Positions 1 through 8,798 of a DNA stretch of 59,457 nucleotides are shown here, one piece after another; the stretch's first letter is position 1; every line of letters starts with the position of its first letter. The stretch covers positions 1 to 59,457 of the IMG/VR virus record IMGVR_UViG_3300040808_001421; one strand, written 5' to 3'. The notes under the pieces are model-generated. The model was not told where the DNA came from, did no database searches, and saw nothing but the letters and a program-made list of their open reading frames with translations. The translations under genes were made by a program, and so were the position numbers. Origin of the DNA: a virus.

Positions 1-606
1 GTCATCAGGTGGATGGGATACGGTCGCACATATCAAGACTTTAAATGCAATGTACACATATCGGGTAGAAAAGGTCCACAAGGCATCAAAGACGCCCTCA
101 AGAGACTCTCGCCCGAAGCAAGAAACACTATCACGATCGAAAACGACGAAATGTCCTGGGGCATCGACGCAAGCCTCGAACTTGCAAAAGACCTCGCTCT
201 CGTTCTTGACATACACCATCACTGGGTCAATAGTGGAGAATACATTCAACCCACCGACGATAGATTTGCTCGCATAGTAGATAGTTGGCGTGGTGTTCGT
301 CCTGTCATACACTACTCCGTATCACGTGAAGACTTACTTGTAGACTTTCCTACAGATGTTAAGCCTGACATGACAACACTATTAGAAACAGGGTATAAGA
401 AGCAAAAACTACGTGCTCACAGTGATTTTATGTGGAATAATGCAGTTAATGACTGGGCATTAAGTTTTTGGGACTATGCAGATATAATGGTAGAAAGCAA
501 GGCAAAAAATTTGGCTAGTGCTAATCTGCATAAATATCTACATGAAAATAACGGAACTAACACAAACAAGTTGTCCGAGAACAAAAGCGAAGCAGTGCTG
601 GTGTGA
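1..606 (+). CDS. uvdE: UV-damage endonuclease (UvdE/UvsE family), 5'-truncated by the window edge
   Basis: The frame is open from base 1, so the gene starts upstream and only the C-terminal ~200 residues are present. UVDE enzymes are TIM-barrel endonucleases that nick DNA 5' of UV photoproducts. The segment IENDE (136-150) followed by DIHHH (208-222) matches the UVDE metal-binding strands, and RAHSDFMW matches the family C-terminal motif. It overlaps the SOD gene by 65 bases. The first ~340 bases use C-ending codons unlike the AT-rich codons that follow. Recognition of the family is firm; activity cannot be judged without the N-terminus. Confidence 0.85.
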   Translation, partial: VIRWMGYGRTYQDFKCNVHISGRKGPQGIKDALKRLSPEARNTITIENDEMSWGIDASLELAKDLALVLDIHHHWVNSGEYIQPTDDRFARIVDSWRGVRPVIHYSVSREDLLVDFPTDVKPDMTTLLETGYKKQKLRAHSDFMWNNAVNDWALSFWDYADIMVESKAKNLASANLHKYLHENNGTNTNKLSENKSEAVLV

Positions 607-1105
607 AAGTGTTAATGCACTCACAGAAGCAAACGAAACTGTTTATGCTGTTGTATCAGAACTAATCCACACAGATAAAGTAAAAGGTCAAATACTGTTT
701 ATGCAACGTCCTGGTGAACCAACTCTAATTAAAGGTAGAGTTACTGGTTTAGAACCTGGTAAGCACGGATTTCATATACATGAATTTGGTGATTTGTCAA
801 ATGGTTGTGATTCTGCTGGCCCTCATTATGATCCCGATGGTGTAGACCACGGTGATGTTGATAAAGGGCATGTGGGAGATTTAGGAAATATCACAGCGAA
901 CCCGTCCGGCGTAGCCGATTTCACCATAGTTGCAAAAAGAGTAGATCTAAGTGGAGACCGTAGTATAGTTGGTCGAGCCATTGTTATCCATTCAGATGAA
1001 GATGATTTGGGTAAAGGTGGAGACGAAGAATCACTCAAAACCGGAAATGCAGGCGAAAGAGTTGCCTGCGGAGTAATTACACTTAAAGACAAATCAGGAG
1101 AATAA
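542..1105 (+). CDS. sodC: Cu/Zn superoxide dismutase (SodC-like)
   Basis: The protein matches Cu/Zn SOD from about residue 35 onward and would convert superoxide to O2 and H2O2. The copper-ligand motif GFHIHEFGD is at 767-793, followed by a Cys, the bridging/zinc histidine in AGPHYDP, the HVGDLGN zinc motif and the C-terminal GNAGERVACGVI with the electrostatic Arg. All metal ligands appear present. There is no clear signal peptide, so it should act in the infected cell or be packaged. The ATG at 542 (MKITELTQ) is chosen over the GTG at 518 because such short N-termini recur in marine T4-like phages. The gene overlaps the UvdE 3' end. Confidence 0.88.
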   Translation: MKITELTQTSCPRTKAKQCWCESVNALTEANETVYAVVSELIHTDKVKGQILFMQRPGEPTLIKGRVTGLEPGKHGFHIHEFGDLSNGCDSAGPHYDPDGVDHGDVDKGHVGDLGNITANPSGVADFTIVAKRVDLSGDRSIVGRAIVIHSDEDDLGKGGDEESLKTGNAGERVACGVITLKDKSGE

Positions 1106-1106
1106 T

Positions 1107-1328
1107 ATGTTAAAGTGGCTTAAAACAGTTTTCATGCCAGCAGATTTAGAGAAAGAAGCACCATTGGTTCTTGATAAACCTGTTGTAATGAAAAAAGCAG
1201 AACTAACAAAAATGACAAAGAACGATCTAGAACAATTAGGCCGTGCTCATGGCATTGAGTTAGATAAAAGATTAACCAAAGCGAAATTGGTTGATCAATT
1301 ATGGAAAGAAGTAAAACCTAAAAAATAA
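1107..1328 (+). CDS. Small protein with a SAP/HeH-like helical domain
   Basis: 73 aa. The N-terminus MLKWLKTVF is amphipathic. The C-terminal half (LTKMTKNDLEQLGRAHGIEL then LTKAKLVDQLW) has the helix-extension-helix spacing of SAP/HeH-type nucleic-acid-binding modules. CAGGAG at 1095-1100 is a good ribosome binding site. Similar short proteins are common in marine T4-like phages; the role is unknown. Confidence 0.7.
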   Translation: MLKWLKTVFMPADLEKEAPLVLDKPVVMKKAELTKMTKNDLEQLGRAHGIELDKRLTKAKLVDQLWKEVKPKK

Positions 1329-1338
1329 GGAGATTACT

Positions 1339-1512
1339 ATGTTAGATAAATTTAAAGGTTGGGTAGCAAAACGTTTCACAGAAAGAACTTCTTGGGATGG
1401 TGCGGCACTTATTGCACTAGGCATTGTGGTGTTAATTGCTAAACCACTAGCAGGATTACTAGCCTATGCGGCAATCGCATACGGTGCTTGGACTATTTGG
1501 AAGTCTGAGTAA
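1339..1512 (+). CDS. Small membrane protein, 57 aa
   Basis: The ORF begins MLDKFKGWVAKRF and has one or two hydrophobic stretches (ALIALGIVVLIA, then LAGLLAYAAIAYGAW). AAGGAG at 1327-1332 lies 6 bases before the ATG and overlaps the stop of the preceding gene. An amphipathic N-terminus followed by a membrane hairpin suggests an inner-membrane protein. Function is unknown. Confidence 0.72.
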   Translation: MLDKFKGWVAKRFTERTSWDGAALIALGIVVLIAKPLAGLLAYAAIAYGAWTIWKSE

Positions 1513-1800
1513 TTACATTTTACCAATTGGTTTGTCTGTGCTTACAGACATATCCCAAACTAAACGCTTCTCAACACCACGCTTTTGAGCAAAGCGTTTA
1601 GGATCACATTTAGGGCAAACGTGGAAATAGTTGTTGCTTAAACGTCTAGGATCCACTTTGCCCTTTTCTCTTATAAATTCTTCTTCGCATTGATCGCACT
1701 TAAAAACTACTACTTGCGATTTACGTGTATAAGGATGGTATCTGCCTGCTTTAGACTTACGCATATAGGACTTGGTAATAATATCTGTTCTTATATACAT
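1513..1800 (-). CDS. Zinc-ribbon protein, 95 aa
   Basis: Two CxxC pairs (CDQCEEEF and CPKCDPKRF) about 36 residues apart make a probable zinc ribbon in a strongly basic protein. This suggests nucleic-acid binding, but no specific family is recognised. It is one of only two minus-strand genes in the window and is convergent with the small membrane gene before it. The ATG at 1800 has no ribosome binding site. A minus-strand late-type box (GTAAATA, 1812-1806) stops 5 bases before it, so the mRNA may be leaderless. Confidence 0.72.
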   Translation of the reverse strand: MYIRTDIITKSYMRKSKAGRYHPYTRKSQVVVFKCDQCEEEFIREKGKVDPRRLSNNYFHVCPKCDPKRFAQKRGVEKRLVWDMSVSTDKPIGKM

Positions 1801-1805
1801 GCTCG

Positions 1806-1812
1806 TATTTAC
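1806..1812 (-). promoter_or_regulatory. Candidate T4-type late promoter box
   Basis: On the minus strand this reads GTAAATA followed by CGAGC and then ATG. It resembles the T4 late -10 element TATAAATA. Transcription would begin near the start codon of the zinc-ribbon gene. Confidence 0.4.
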
Positions 1813-1841
1813 ACTTTACATTCGGATTATAGAATAATAAC

Positions 1842-1848
1842 ATAAATA
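1842..1848 (+). promoter_or_regulatory. Candidate T4-type late promoter box
   Basis: ATAAATA, 5 bases upstream of the ATG at 1854 with no ribosome binding site between them. It is divergent from the minus-strand box at 1806-1812. The predicted start of transcription coincides with the start codon. Confidence 0.45.
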
Positions 1849-1853
1849 TTATC

Positions 1854-2177
1854 ATGAGCATAGTAACTGTGACTGAATCAGCAAAAGAACACATGGAAGG
1901 CGTACTTGCTAAAGAAGGTAAAAAGTACGTTAGATTAAGTGTTAAAGGCGGTGGTTGTGCTGGTTTTACATATCAGTGGGACGCTGTAGATGCAGTTGCA
2001 GATGATGATGAGATTTTTGATTTAACCAATGGCAAGTTTGCTATTGATGGAGCAGGTTTATTGTATGTAGCGGGTACAACAATAGACTTTAAGAAAGAAG
2101 TTTTTGGTTCTTATATGAATATAAGCAACCCTAATGCAACTTCGTCATGCGGTTGCGGCGAAAGTTTTGGAGTATAA
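1854..2177 (+). CDS. A-type Fe-S cluster carrier (IscA/ErpA/HesB family)
   Basis: 107 aa, the usual family length. The three cluster-binding cysteines are C35 (in GGGCAGF) and C99/C101 (in SSCGCGESF), the standard CX(n)CXC pattern near the C-terminus. The family accepts Fe-S clusters from the scaffold and delivers them to apo-proteins. Possible phage-encoded recipients in this window are the ferredoxin at 19833 and the radical SAM enzyme QueE at 53133. The gene lies 4 bases before the first tail-fibre gene. Confidence 0.9.
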   Translation: MSIVTVTESAKEHMEGVLAKEGKKYVRLSVKGGGCAGFTYQWDAVDAVADDDEIFDLTNGKFAIDGAGLLYVAGTTIDFKKEVFGSYMNISNPNATSSCGCGESFGV

Positions 2178-2181
2178 CTAG

Positions 2182-5100
2182 ATGGCACGTAAAGTAATTA
2201 ATATTGGTACTACTGGTAATGATGCTACAGGCGATAGTATCAGGGAAGGTTTTAATAAAGTTAATCAAAACTTTACTGAAATCTATGCATCATTAGGACT
2301 AGGCGGTGGATTAACGTTTTCATCATTAGACGACACTCCATCTACACTAGCACCAAACAAAGTACTTGCTACAAATACAGCAGGCGATGCTGTTAATTTA
2401 AGAACTATCGAAGGTGAAGGTATTGCTATCGACTTCACTTCTGATCCTACTAAATTAACACTTAGAACAACTGGTACAGAAATTAGACTTGATACTACAC
2501 CAGAACTAGGTGGTGACTTGAATGCACAAACATTCTTGATTGAAAACTTAGGTACTCCAGAAAAAGATCAAGATGCTGTTACTAAAAAATATGCAGATGA
2601 CAAGTTCTTAGATGTTGCAGGTGATATAGCAACTGGTGTTATTAGATTACAAAATGCAGGACAACCAAGAGTACCGAACAGTCAAGACGAAGCAGTAAAC
2701 AAAAAATATGCTGATACAAAAGTAAGACTTGCTGGTGACACAATGACAGGACCATTGGTTCTATCACAATCACCTACATTTACTTCAAGTAGTCTACAAG
2801 CGGCTACTAAAGAATATGTAGATAATAATAGTTTTACAAGTAAGAAAAATTTATTCGTAAGCACTACCGGTAGAACAGAACAGGAAATGATTTCTGATGG
2901 TGTTGACAGAACACAAATTGGTCGTTCTTTAGCATACGCATTTAACAATGTTAGAGAAGCGGCGTTCTATGCAGAAAGAATTATCAAAGGTGATATTACA
3001 CTTAAGGATCAAGGTCTACTAACCGGTGATGTTATTTTCCCTGTGCCTGGTAGAAAGCCTGGACCGTATACAGTTAACATGGCGGCTGATGGTACGGAAG
3101 ACACAACCTATGTATTAGCAAACAAATTGTTTGTTAACAACAGAGAATTCATTCAACGCGAAACACTTGCATATATTGAAGCAGAAATCAATGACGGTGA
3201 TAATTCAGATGACTTTGCTTCTAACTTTACATTTAATAGAGAAAAATGTTTCCGTGATATTGGATTAATTATTGATGCTGTTAGTTTCGACTTAACTTAT
3301 GTTGGTAACTCAAAAACAGTTGATGCGGCGGCTTCATATTGGGATGGTGCTACATCAAGAGTAGCAGGACAACAAACAGAAACCGTTGCGGCACTTGAAT
3401 TTGCTAAGAATCTAATTCAAAACAATGTGTTAACAAATACGGCTTATGTTGCTCCAGCAAACACAGAAAATCCAAATGCTGTTGCACTTATTGATGCAAA
3501 CAGAGAATACATTGCAGATGAAACTATTGCTTACATTGAAGCACAAATTGCGGCAGGTGCCGGTATATGGAATGGATTTACATACGATAAAACAAAATGT
3601 GAGCGTGATGTAAAAATTATTCTTGATGGTATTAGTTTTGATTTAAAATACGGTGGTAACAGTAAATCTAGAGAAAATGCTTCACGTTATTGGAATGGTG
3701 TTACAAGTTATGTTGCAGGTCAACAGCCACAGACAGTTGATGCATTAAACTTTACTAAAGACCTAGTAAGAAGTTATATTATTCTAAACACAGCATATAC
3801 TTCAAGACAAAGTGTAACAGAACAGGTTATAAATTCAAACAACGGCGAATCAGCGGCAAGTACAAAAATTAATACACTAATGAATATGATTGCTGACGTT
3901 ATTACTAACGGACTAGGCAACTTACCTGTACTAGAAGGTACTTACAGTAATCAAAGTGGTGCTAAACAATTTATTGATACAACTGTTATTGCAGAAACAG
4001 GAGCAAGTACTGAAATTGGTAACTTGATGGATATTGTTACCGATGTTATTACTAACGGACTAGGTGCATTACCTGCTAAGATTGGCGGTCAAGGTAGAGA
4101 ACAAAATGTTCCATTACCTGAAGTAACTATTCATATTGAATCAGGTTTCTACGAAGAACTAACACCAATTGTTTTACCAGAGAACTGTTCGATCAAAGGT
4201 GACGAATTTAGACGTGTAATCATTCAATCTAAAGTAGGTGTTCGACCTCCACAACGTGCATTAGATTTAAAATTTGAACGTGGAGATCAAAAGCGGTTCG
4301 ATGGTACTGGTACACCTAAAGCCGCAAGATTTAGAAATCACTATGACTCACAGTATTCAAGAGCCGACACTGGCGTAGGTGTTAACCAAACAGGTGCGGC
4401 GCAGATTAGATTAAAAGATCTAGTTTACTATCCACGTTGGGGACAATACTTTACATACAATGGTACAACGTACTACGTAAAAGAAATTAGTTTTGATCCT
4501 GATGGTGTAGAAGATTTTACAAGAGCAGATTTATCACTTTATAGCGATATCAACTTAACAACTACAACAACACTACAAGATGATATTCCTAACAATACTG
4601 TAATTGAATTAAAAATGCTTAACCAACACTGTGATGTGTTCTTGGTTAACAACGCAACAATTTTAAGAAACATTACAGTTAGAAGACACCAAGGTGCTAT
4701 TATGGTGCTTGACCCTGAAGGTCAAATTTTAACCAAATCACCTTATGTACAAACTTGTTCTTCATTCTCATCACAGGGCGGTTCAGGACAATATGTTGAT
4801 GGTAACGCCGGTGTTCAATATGGTACTGTTGTTGACAACCCTGCAAGTGGTTTTGAAATTACCCTAAAAGGGTTGACTAGAGGAATCCAGATTCCAACAA
4901 CTTTCTTATATCAAGGCAGTGGTGGAGTAGAAAAGAAAACTTACAGAGTTATCGGTGTAACTGCACCTGTAGATGACGGCGACGGAAATACACCAACAAC
5001 ATTTAAACAAAAGTTAACACTCGCGGCTGATACAGAAATTGCTGTAGATTCTAAAACATTACCAGCAGGCACTATTCCACAAGGTGATGAAATTAGAGTT

Positions 5101-8100
5101 GAAACTGCTGGTAACAAGTCAATGACTTCAAATGACTATACCCAGGTTAACAACGATGGTTATGGTCTAGTTGCTACAAACAACGGATTAGTTGAAACAG
5201 TTTCTGTGTTTACATACTACTGTGATACGGCATACTGGGCAAGAAACGGTGGACAAATTAGATCACTTAACGGATCTAATGCGTATGGTAGACTTGCTCT
5301 TAAAGCAGAAGGTTCAGATCCAAACGAAAATATTCAGTCGGGTGCAATCTTCTTTAGAGAATTAAATGCAACAGTTGAAGCAGACTCAACAAGACAAGAC
5401 TTTTCACAACCATTTAAGGTACACAACCCTGCAAACACAGCGGCTGGTACAGGTGATACTGATTTAGAAATTAGAGATTTCAACTATCGTCCAATGGAAG
5501 GTAGTAGATTTAGATTAACAGCATACAGTTCAAACAATGACGGAACTGATTACTCAGTTGATGAATTAGAAGATGTAACCATTAACGTTACAGGTATTAC
5601 TATTGCTTCTGAAGCAGTGTTCACAACAAGTGTTAACCACTACTATAGAGAAGGTGCAATGGTATTTGTATCTGGTGCAAATGCAAACGGAATGAATGAT
5701 GTTGACGGTGCTTACTATGTAAAAGTTGTTTCTTCAAACACATTTAAACTGTGTACTGACACCGCACTTACAACTTTCTTAGATACAACTACAAAAGGTA
5801 ATCCAAGTTACGGTGGTACTGGCTGTACTGTAAAAGGCGGTGGTAGAGCAGTTCTTAAACTAGGACAAGCACTTGCGATTGGTACTGGTACAAGAGTACC
5901 TGATGGCAGTGAAGTTATTATTAAAATTGGTAAGAAAGTTACTGTAAGAAACTTAACAGATACTCCAAGAGTTTTACCTAGTTCTGCATTAACTTTTGCT
6001 ACTGGCGACCAAACAGTATTTAGAATTTTAGGTGTTGAAAGACTTGTAACAAACGAAGTTAATGATCCTAATGTTGACTTCCAACTTATGAGTTTGGATT
6101 TACAATTCCCACAAGATAGATTTAATACTGATGTTGTTAAAGTTACAACTGCAATTAGTACACTAAGAGCAACCGGTCATGACTTCATGAACATTGGTTG
6201 GGGTAACTATGCAAACTCAAATTATCCAAACAACGTGTTTGGTGCACCAGCAGGACGTCCAGACTTTGCGGCAGACCAAGCAAGTGAAGCAGTTGAAGTG
6301 GGTGCAGGTAGAGTATTCTATGCAAGTACAGACCAAGATGGTAACTTTAGAGTTGGTAAGTTCTTCCGTGTTAACCAAGGTGACGGATCAGTTGAACTTA
6401 ATGCAAACATTTCATTAACAAACGTTGATGGTTTAGGATTTACAAAAGGTACTGTTGTTGATGAATTTTCAACAGACGATAAACTATTAGGTAAGTCAGA
6501 TGATGCTGTTCCAACAGAAGCAAGTATTGTTACGTATCTAAACTCAGCAATCATAGGACAACACGAAGATGGTACTAGTTTCCCTGAATGGACAACAACA
6601 GGTTCACAAGCAGGTGGAACATTTGGTGTTCTAAGTAGAGCAGGTTATAACGGAACTAATCTTTCATGGAATAGAATGTATGGTGAACTTAATATGGGCA
6701 CCAACAAGATTACAAACATTTCAATGACAGGTGCTCAAGACGTTGACGGTGTTAACAAATTATATGCTGACAATGTATTCCGTGGAGCAACAACAGATTC
6801 TATTAGAACAGACGTAAAAGCATTTACAATGTTAAATGATAGTACACTTGATAGTGGTGCTATTGACATGAATGGTAACAGAATTAAATCAATGCGTGAT
6901 CCAGAAGATGGAAGTGATGCTGTTACAAAACAATATGTTGACGAACAAAACAGAATTGGTGGTTTAGAAGGTGTTGCTATAACAGGTAATCCTAATAACA
7001 CCGACCTGTTAATGTTTAGCGGATCTAATCATACAGACGGATTAGGCAATGCTATCCAAGGTGCAGTTAACGTATCACTAGATACAACAGTTGATAACAC
7101 AGGCGGTAGCCCAACATTTGGTGAACCAACTGGAACAGGTTCTGATGTAAGAATTATTAGAACCAATAACGAAATTAATATTCAACTTGCAAACGGTGCA
7201 GTTAAAAATGCAGATGTAAGTGCCGCGGCGGCTATTGCACAAAGCAAACTAAACATGAATGCCGCAACTACTAGAGCAAATGCATCTGGTATTACACAGG
7301 CTGATCTAGGACTTGCAAGTTTTGATAATACAGAATTTTCAGCAACAAACGGATTTATTACTTTAAAAACTCCTACACTATCAAATCCAAATGACGGTGT
7401 AACACTTGACAAAATAGAATTTATTACTGGTACAAGTATTCTTGGTAACAGTCAAGTGAGTGAAAATGCTGTAGAAGCATTAACACCAAGTGAAGTAAGA
7501 TCACTTATTGATTTTGATAACTCTGTTGAAGCATACATTGATGAGAACGTGCTAGATAACAACGGTGCTCTTGTTAAGACTGGTGGTACTATGACTGGTA
7601 CACTACAAACTCTTAACGTAAGACCTGCTAGTAACGAAACAAGTGATCTAGGTTTAACAACAGCACGTTATAGAAACATTTACACAAAACAGGTTAACAC
7701 AGACACTATTCAAGAAGCACGTGGTAATATTGTTAACATTACTGCTATTACAAAAACAGATCCTGCTGTAATTACAACAAGTGTTGCACACGGATTTAAG
7801 AACGGTGACAAGATCAAGTTCTTAAGCATCAGCGGGATGACTGAACTTAATGGTTTAGTAAAATATGTAGGTGGTGTAACAACGAACAGTTTTGAAATTT
7901 ATGAAGACGCTGGTTTAACAAATGGAACTGATACTTCAGGATTTACTACATACACATCAGGTGGTACAGCGAGTACAATATTCGATCTTGTATTAGGTAC
8001 AGATGGTACACAAATTCTAACACTCGACAAAGGTAACAACTATACTGATAGTAGATTTATTGGTAGTTCGGATACATTAACAACTGCAAGAACATTTACA

Positions 8101-8778
8101 TTTACAGGTGCGGCAACTGGTACTGTTGATTTCGATGGTAGCCAAGACGTAACTGTAACACTTGCGGCGGCCGTTGCGGCAGGTTCACCATATGATGGAA
8201 CTTATGTACGTAGAAACGGTTTAAGTGATGATAGTAATATGGTTGGAGTATTTGGTACTAAACAAATTGTACCAAGTGACGGCGTAAGCGGCGGAGTAAA
8301 CACACTTGCAGATAATTCATACGATATTGGTGCTAGTAATAATAGATACGCAAATGTTTACGCAGTTAGATTTGAAGGTACTGCTTCTGAAGCAGAGTTT
8401 GCTGACTTAGCAGAGAAATACCTTGCAGACACAGATTATGAAGAAGGCACAGTATTAATGTTCGGTGGCGAACAAGAAGTTACTGCTTCTAACAAAGAGG
8501 GAACTACTAAAGTTGCTGGAGTAGTTTCAACAGCACCAGGTTATACAATGAACAACAAACTTGAAGGTGATCATGTTGCAATGTTAGCACTACAAGGAAG
8601 AGTACCTTGTAAGGTTGTTGGTAGAATTGAAAAAGGTGACATGATTGTTGCAAGTTCAATTGTAGGTGTTGGTACAGCAAGTGAAGATCCAAAACTAGGA
8701 TCAGTTATAGGTAAAGCACTTGAAAACTATGATAGCGATGAAGTTGGTGTCATCGAAGTTGTAGTTGGAAGGCAGTAA
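2182..8778 (+). CDS. Giant tail-fibre / adhesin-type structural protein, 2198 aa
   Basis: The N-terminus (IGTTGNDATGDSIREGFNKV, then NQNF) is an attachment-type module shared with the next gene. Fibre signatures follow: repeated AVTKKYAD, GDTMTGPL and EYVDNN motifs. Residues ~320-423 and ~440-541 are a tandem duplication. Residues ~1853-1928 carry a module resembling the FCCH-like domain of phage fibres. The C-terminal ~130 residues (FADLAEKYLADTDYEEGTV, VAGVVS, GRVPCKVVG) resemble C-terminal domains of other phage fibres; self-cleavage or trimerisation is possible but unproven. It is predicted to be a virion host-recognition protein of the baseplate or fibres. Confidence 0.82.
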   Translation: MARKVINIGTTGNDATGDSIREGFNKVNQNFTEIYASLGLGGGLTFSSLDDTPSTLAPNKVLATNTAGDAVNLRTIEGEGIAIDFTSDPTKLTLRTTGTEIRLDTTPELGGDLNAQTFLIENLGTPEKDQDAVTKKYADDKFLDVAGDIATGVIRLQNAGQPRVPNSQDEAVNKKYADTKVRLAGDTMTGPLVLSQSPTFTSSSLQAATKEYVDNNSFTSKKNLFVSTTGRTEQEMISDGVDRTQIGRSLAYAFNNVREAAFYAERIIKGDITLKDQGLLTGDVIFPVPGRKPGPYTVNMAADGTEDTTYVLANKLFVNNREFIQRETLAYIEAEINDGDNSDDFASNFTFNREKCFRDIGLIIDAVSFDLTYVGNSKTVDAAASYWDGATSRVAGQQTETVAALEFAKNLIQNNVLTNTAYVAPANTENPNAVALIDANREYIADETIAYIEAQIAAGAGIWNGFTYDKTKCERDVKIILDGISFDLKYGGNSKSRENASRYWNGVTSYVAGQQPQTVDALNFTKDLVRSYIILNTAYTSRQSVTEQVINSNNGESAASTKINTLMNMIADVITNGLGNLPVLEGTYSNQSGAKQFIDTTVIAETGASTEIGNLMDIVTDVITNGLGALPAKIGGQGREQNVPLPEVTIHIESGFYEELTPIVLPENCSIKGDEFRRVIIQSKVGVRPPQRALDLKFERGDQKRFDGTGTPKAARFRNHYDSQYSRADTGVGVNQTGAAQIRLKDLVYYPRWGQYFTYNGTTYYVKEISFDPDGVEDFTRADLSLYSDINLTTTTTLQDDIPNNTVIELKMLNQHCDVFLVNNATILRNITVRRHQGAIMVLDPEGQILTKSPYVQTCSSFSSQGGSGQYVDGNAGVQYGTVVDNPASGFEITLKGLTRGIQIPTTFLYQGSGGVEKKTYRVIGVTAPVDDGDGNTPTTFKQKLTLAADTEIAVDSKTLPAGTIPQGDEIRVETAGNKSMTSNDYTQVNNDGYGLVATNNGLVETVSVFTYYCDTAYWARNGGQIRSLNGSNAYGRLALKAEGSDPNENIQSGAIFFRELNATVEADSTRQDFSQPFKVHNPANTAAGTGDTDLEIRDFNYRPMEGSRFRLTAYSSNNDGTDYSVDELEDVTINVTGITIASEAVFTTSVNHYYREGAMVFVSGANANGMNDVDGAYYVKVVSSNTFKLCTDTALTTFLDTTTKGNPSYGGTGCTVKGGGRAVLKLGQALAIGTGTRVPDGSEVIIKIGKKVTVRNLTDTPRVLPSSALTFATGDQTVFRILGVERLVTNEVNDPNVDFQLMSLDLQFPQDRFNTDVVKVTTAISTLRATGHDFMNIGWGNYANSNYPNNVFGAPAGRPDFAADQASEAVEVGAGRVFYASTDQDGNFRVGKFFRVNQGDGSVELNANISLTNVDGLGFTKGTVVDEFSTDDKLLGKSDDAVPTEASIVTYLNSAIIGQHEDGTSFPEWTTTGSQAGGTFGVLSRAGYNGTNLSWNRMYGELNMGTNKITNISMTGAQDVDGVNKLYADNVFRGATTDSIRTDVKAFTMLNDSTLDSGAIDMNGNRIKSMRDPEDGSDAVTKQYVDEQNRIGGLEGVAITGNPNNTDLLMFSGSNHTDGLGNAIQGAVNVSLDTTVDNTGGSPTFGEPTGTGSDVRIIRTNNEINIQLANGAVKNADVSAAAAIAQSKLNMNAATTRANASGITQADLGLASFDNTEFSATNGFITLKTPTLSNPNDGVTLDKIEFITGTSILGNSQVSENAVEALTPSEVRSLIDFDNSVEAYIDENVLDNNGALVKTGGTMTGTLQTLNVRPASNETSDLGLTTARYRNIYTKQVNTDTIQEARGNIVNITAITKTDPAVITTSVAHGFKNGDKIKFLSISGMTELNGLVKYVGGVTTNSFEIYEDAGLTNGTDTSGFTTYTSGGTASTIFDLVLGTDGTQILTLDKGNNYTDSRFIGSSDTLTTARTFTFTGAATGTVDFDGSQDVTVTLAAAVAAGSPYDGTYVRRNGLSDDSNMVGVFGTKQIVPSDGVSGGVNTLADNSYDIGASNNRYANVYAVRFEGTASEAEFADLAEKYLADTDYEEGTVLMFGGEQEVTASNKEGTTKVAGVVSTAPGYTMNNKLEGDHVAMLALQGRVPCKVVGRIEKGDMIVASSIVGVGTASEDPKLGSVIGKALENYDSDEVGVIEVVVGRQ
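3139..3450 (+). repeat. Intragenic duplication, copy 1
   Basis: It encodes NREFIQRETLAYIE...KCFRDIGLIIDAVSFDLTY...SYWDG...VAGQQTETV...LTNTAY. Copy 2 (3499-3804) has the same order of motifs in the same frame with substantial identity. Confidence 0.8.
3499..3804 (+). repeat. Intragenic duplication, copy 2
   Basis: It encodes NREYIADETIAYIE...KCERDVKIILDGISFDLKY...RYWNG...VAGQQPQTV...ILNTAY, matching copy 1 at 3139-3450. The copies are ~100 residues each and separated by only ~16 residues. Confidence 0.8.
7738..7966 (+). repeat. FCCH-like fibre module shared with the neighbouring gene
   Basis: It encodes ITAITKTDPAVITTSVAHGF, then a GMTELNG core and DTSGFTTYTSGG. The same module occurs in the next protein at 10158-10386. 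A more diverged relative lies near 5590-5840 of this gene. Confidence 0.7.
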
Positions 8779-8798
8779 ATATAGTATAGGAAAAGATT

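Noticed and set aside
50-277. 75-aa ORF in the second frame of uvdE
   Set aside because: Open only because of the C-rich composition here; uvdE motifs occupy the same bases.
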